From positions 1-6,623 of the forward strand of contig URTO01000112.1 of the NCBI GenBank assembly GCA_900550745.1: DNA of 6,623 nucleotides, given 5' to 3'. Below are positions 6,596-6,623 of the stretch, in pieces; within the stretch, counting starts at the first letter, position 1, and the number at the start of each line of letters is the position of its first letter. The DNA is from an uncultured Desulfovibrio sp. (lineage in GTDB: Bacteria; Desulfobacterota; Desulfovibrionia; Desulfovibrionales; Desulfovibrionaceae). The notes below the pieces were generated by a model. It saw only the letters and a list, made by a program, of their open reading frames with translations, had not been told where the DNA came from and made no database searches. The position numbers were made by a program, and so were the translations under genes.

Positions 6596-6623
6596 GGGGA
6601 ACCTTTCTGGAGAAAGGTTCCCC
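6596..6623 (+). terminator. Rho-independent terminator hairpin after hom
   Basis: A perfect inverted repeat starts 20 bases after the hom stop: the arm GGGGAACCTTTC (6596-6607) pairs with GAAAGGTTCCCC (6612-6623) around a TGGA loop. The outer part of the stem is GC-rich, as in an intrinsic terminator. The expected T-run would fall just beyond the window, so it cannot be confirmed. The near symmetry means it could also stop a convergent gene on the other strand. Confidence 0.7.

Overview
The window is about 60% GC, except for its left edge and the centre of one intergenic region. It reads as chromosomal core sequence of a Gram-negative sulfidogenic deltaproteobacterium, most likely Desulfovibrionaceae (Desulfovibrio/Bilophila-like). 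The assignment rests mainly on a lipoprotein whose four-part NlpC/P60 layout I recall from a Desulfovibrio vulgaris protein of known structure, plus the general character of the other proteins. Genus-level placement is inference.

Layout from left to right: positions 1-182 hold no convincing intact gene. The first ~120 bases are AT-rich (about 39% GC), and the minus strand there carries a short open frame, running off the window, that faintly resembles an IS3-family transposase core. Next comes a compact minus-strand operon, in transcription order: a possible 67-residue leader ORF (5184-4981), aroC for chorismate synthase (4984-3902), a recD2-type 5'-3' DNA helicase (3898-1667) and a secreted NlpC/P60 cell-wall hydrolase lipoprotein (1670-183). 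The junctions are very tight: a 4-base TTGA overlap, a 3-base gap and a 4-base ATGA overlap. This suggests one transcript and translational coupling, although the three products work in different processes (aromatic amino acid synthesis, DNA repair, murein turnover).

A 310-base divergent intergenic region (4985-5294) separates this operon from hom (5295-6575, plus strand), which encodes homoserine dehydrogenase with a C-terminal ACT regulatory domain. The region contains the candidate leader ORF, a 17-base palindrome and a candidate promoter with facing -10-like elements. hom is followed at once by a perfect GC-rich hairpin that reaches the right end of the window and is probably its terminator. 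The two amino acid genes, hom (threonine/methionine branch) and aroC (chorismate branch), are thus transcribed divergently from one control region.

I see no rRNA, tRNA, CRISPR array or intact insertion sequence. No clearly new system is visible. The points most worth a second look are the leader ORF that overlaps the TTG start of aroC, the palindrome in the divergent region and the possible mobile-element remnant at the left edge.
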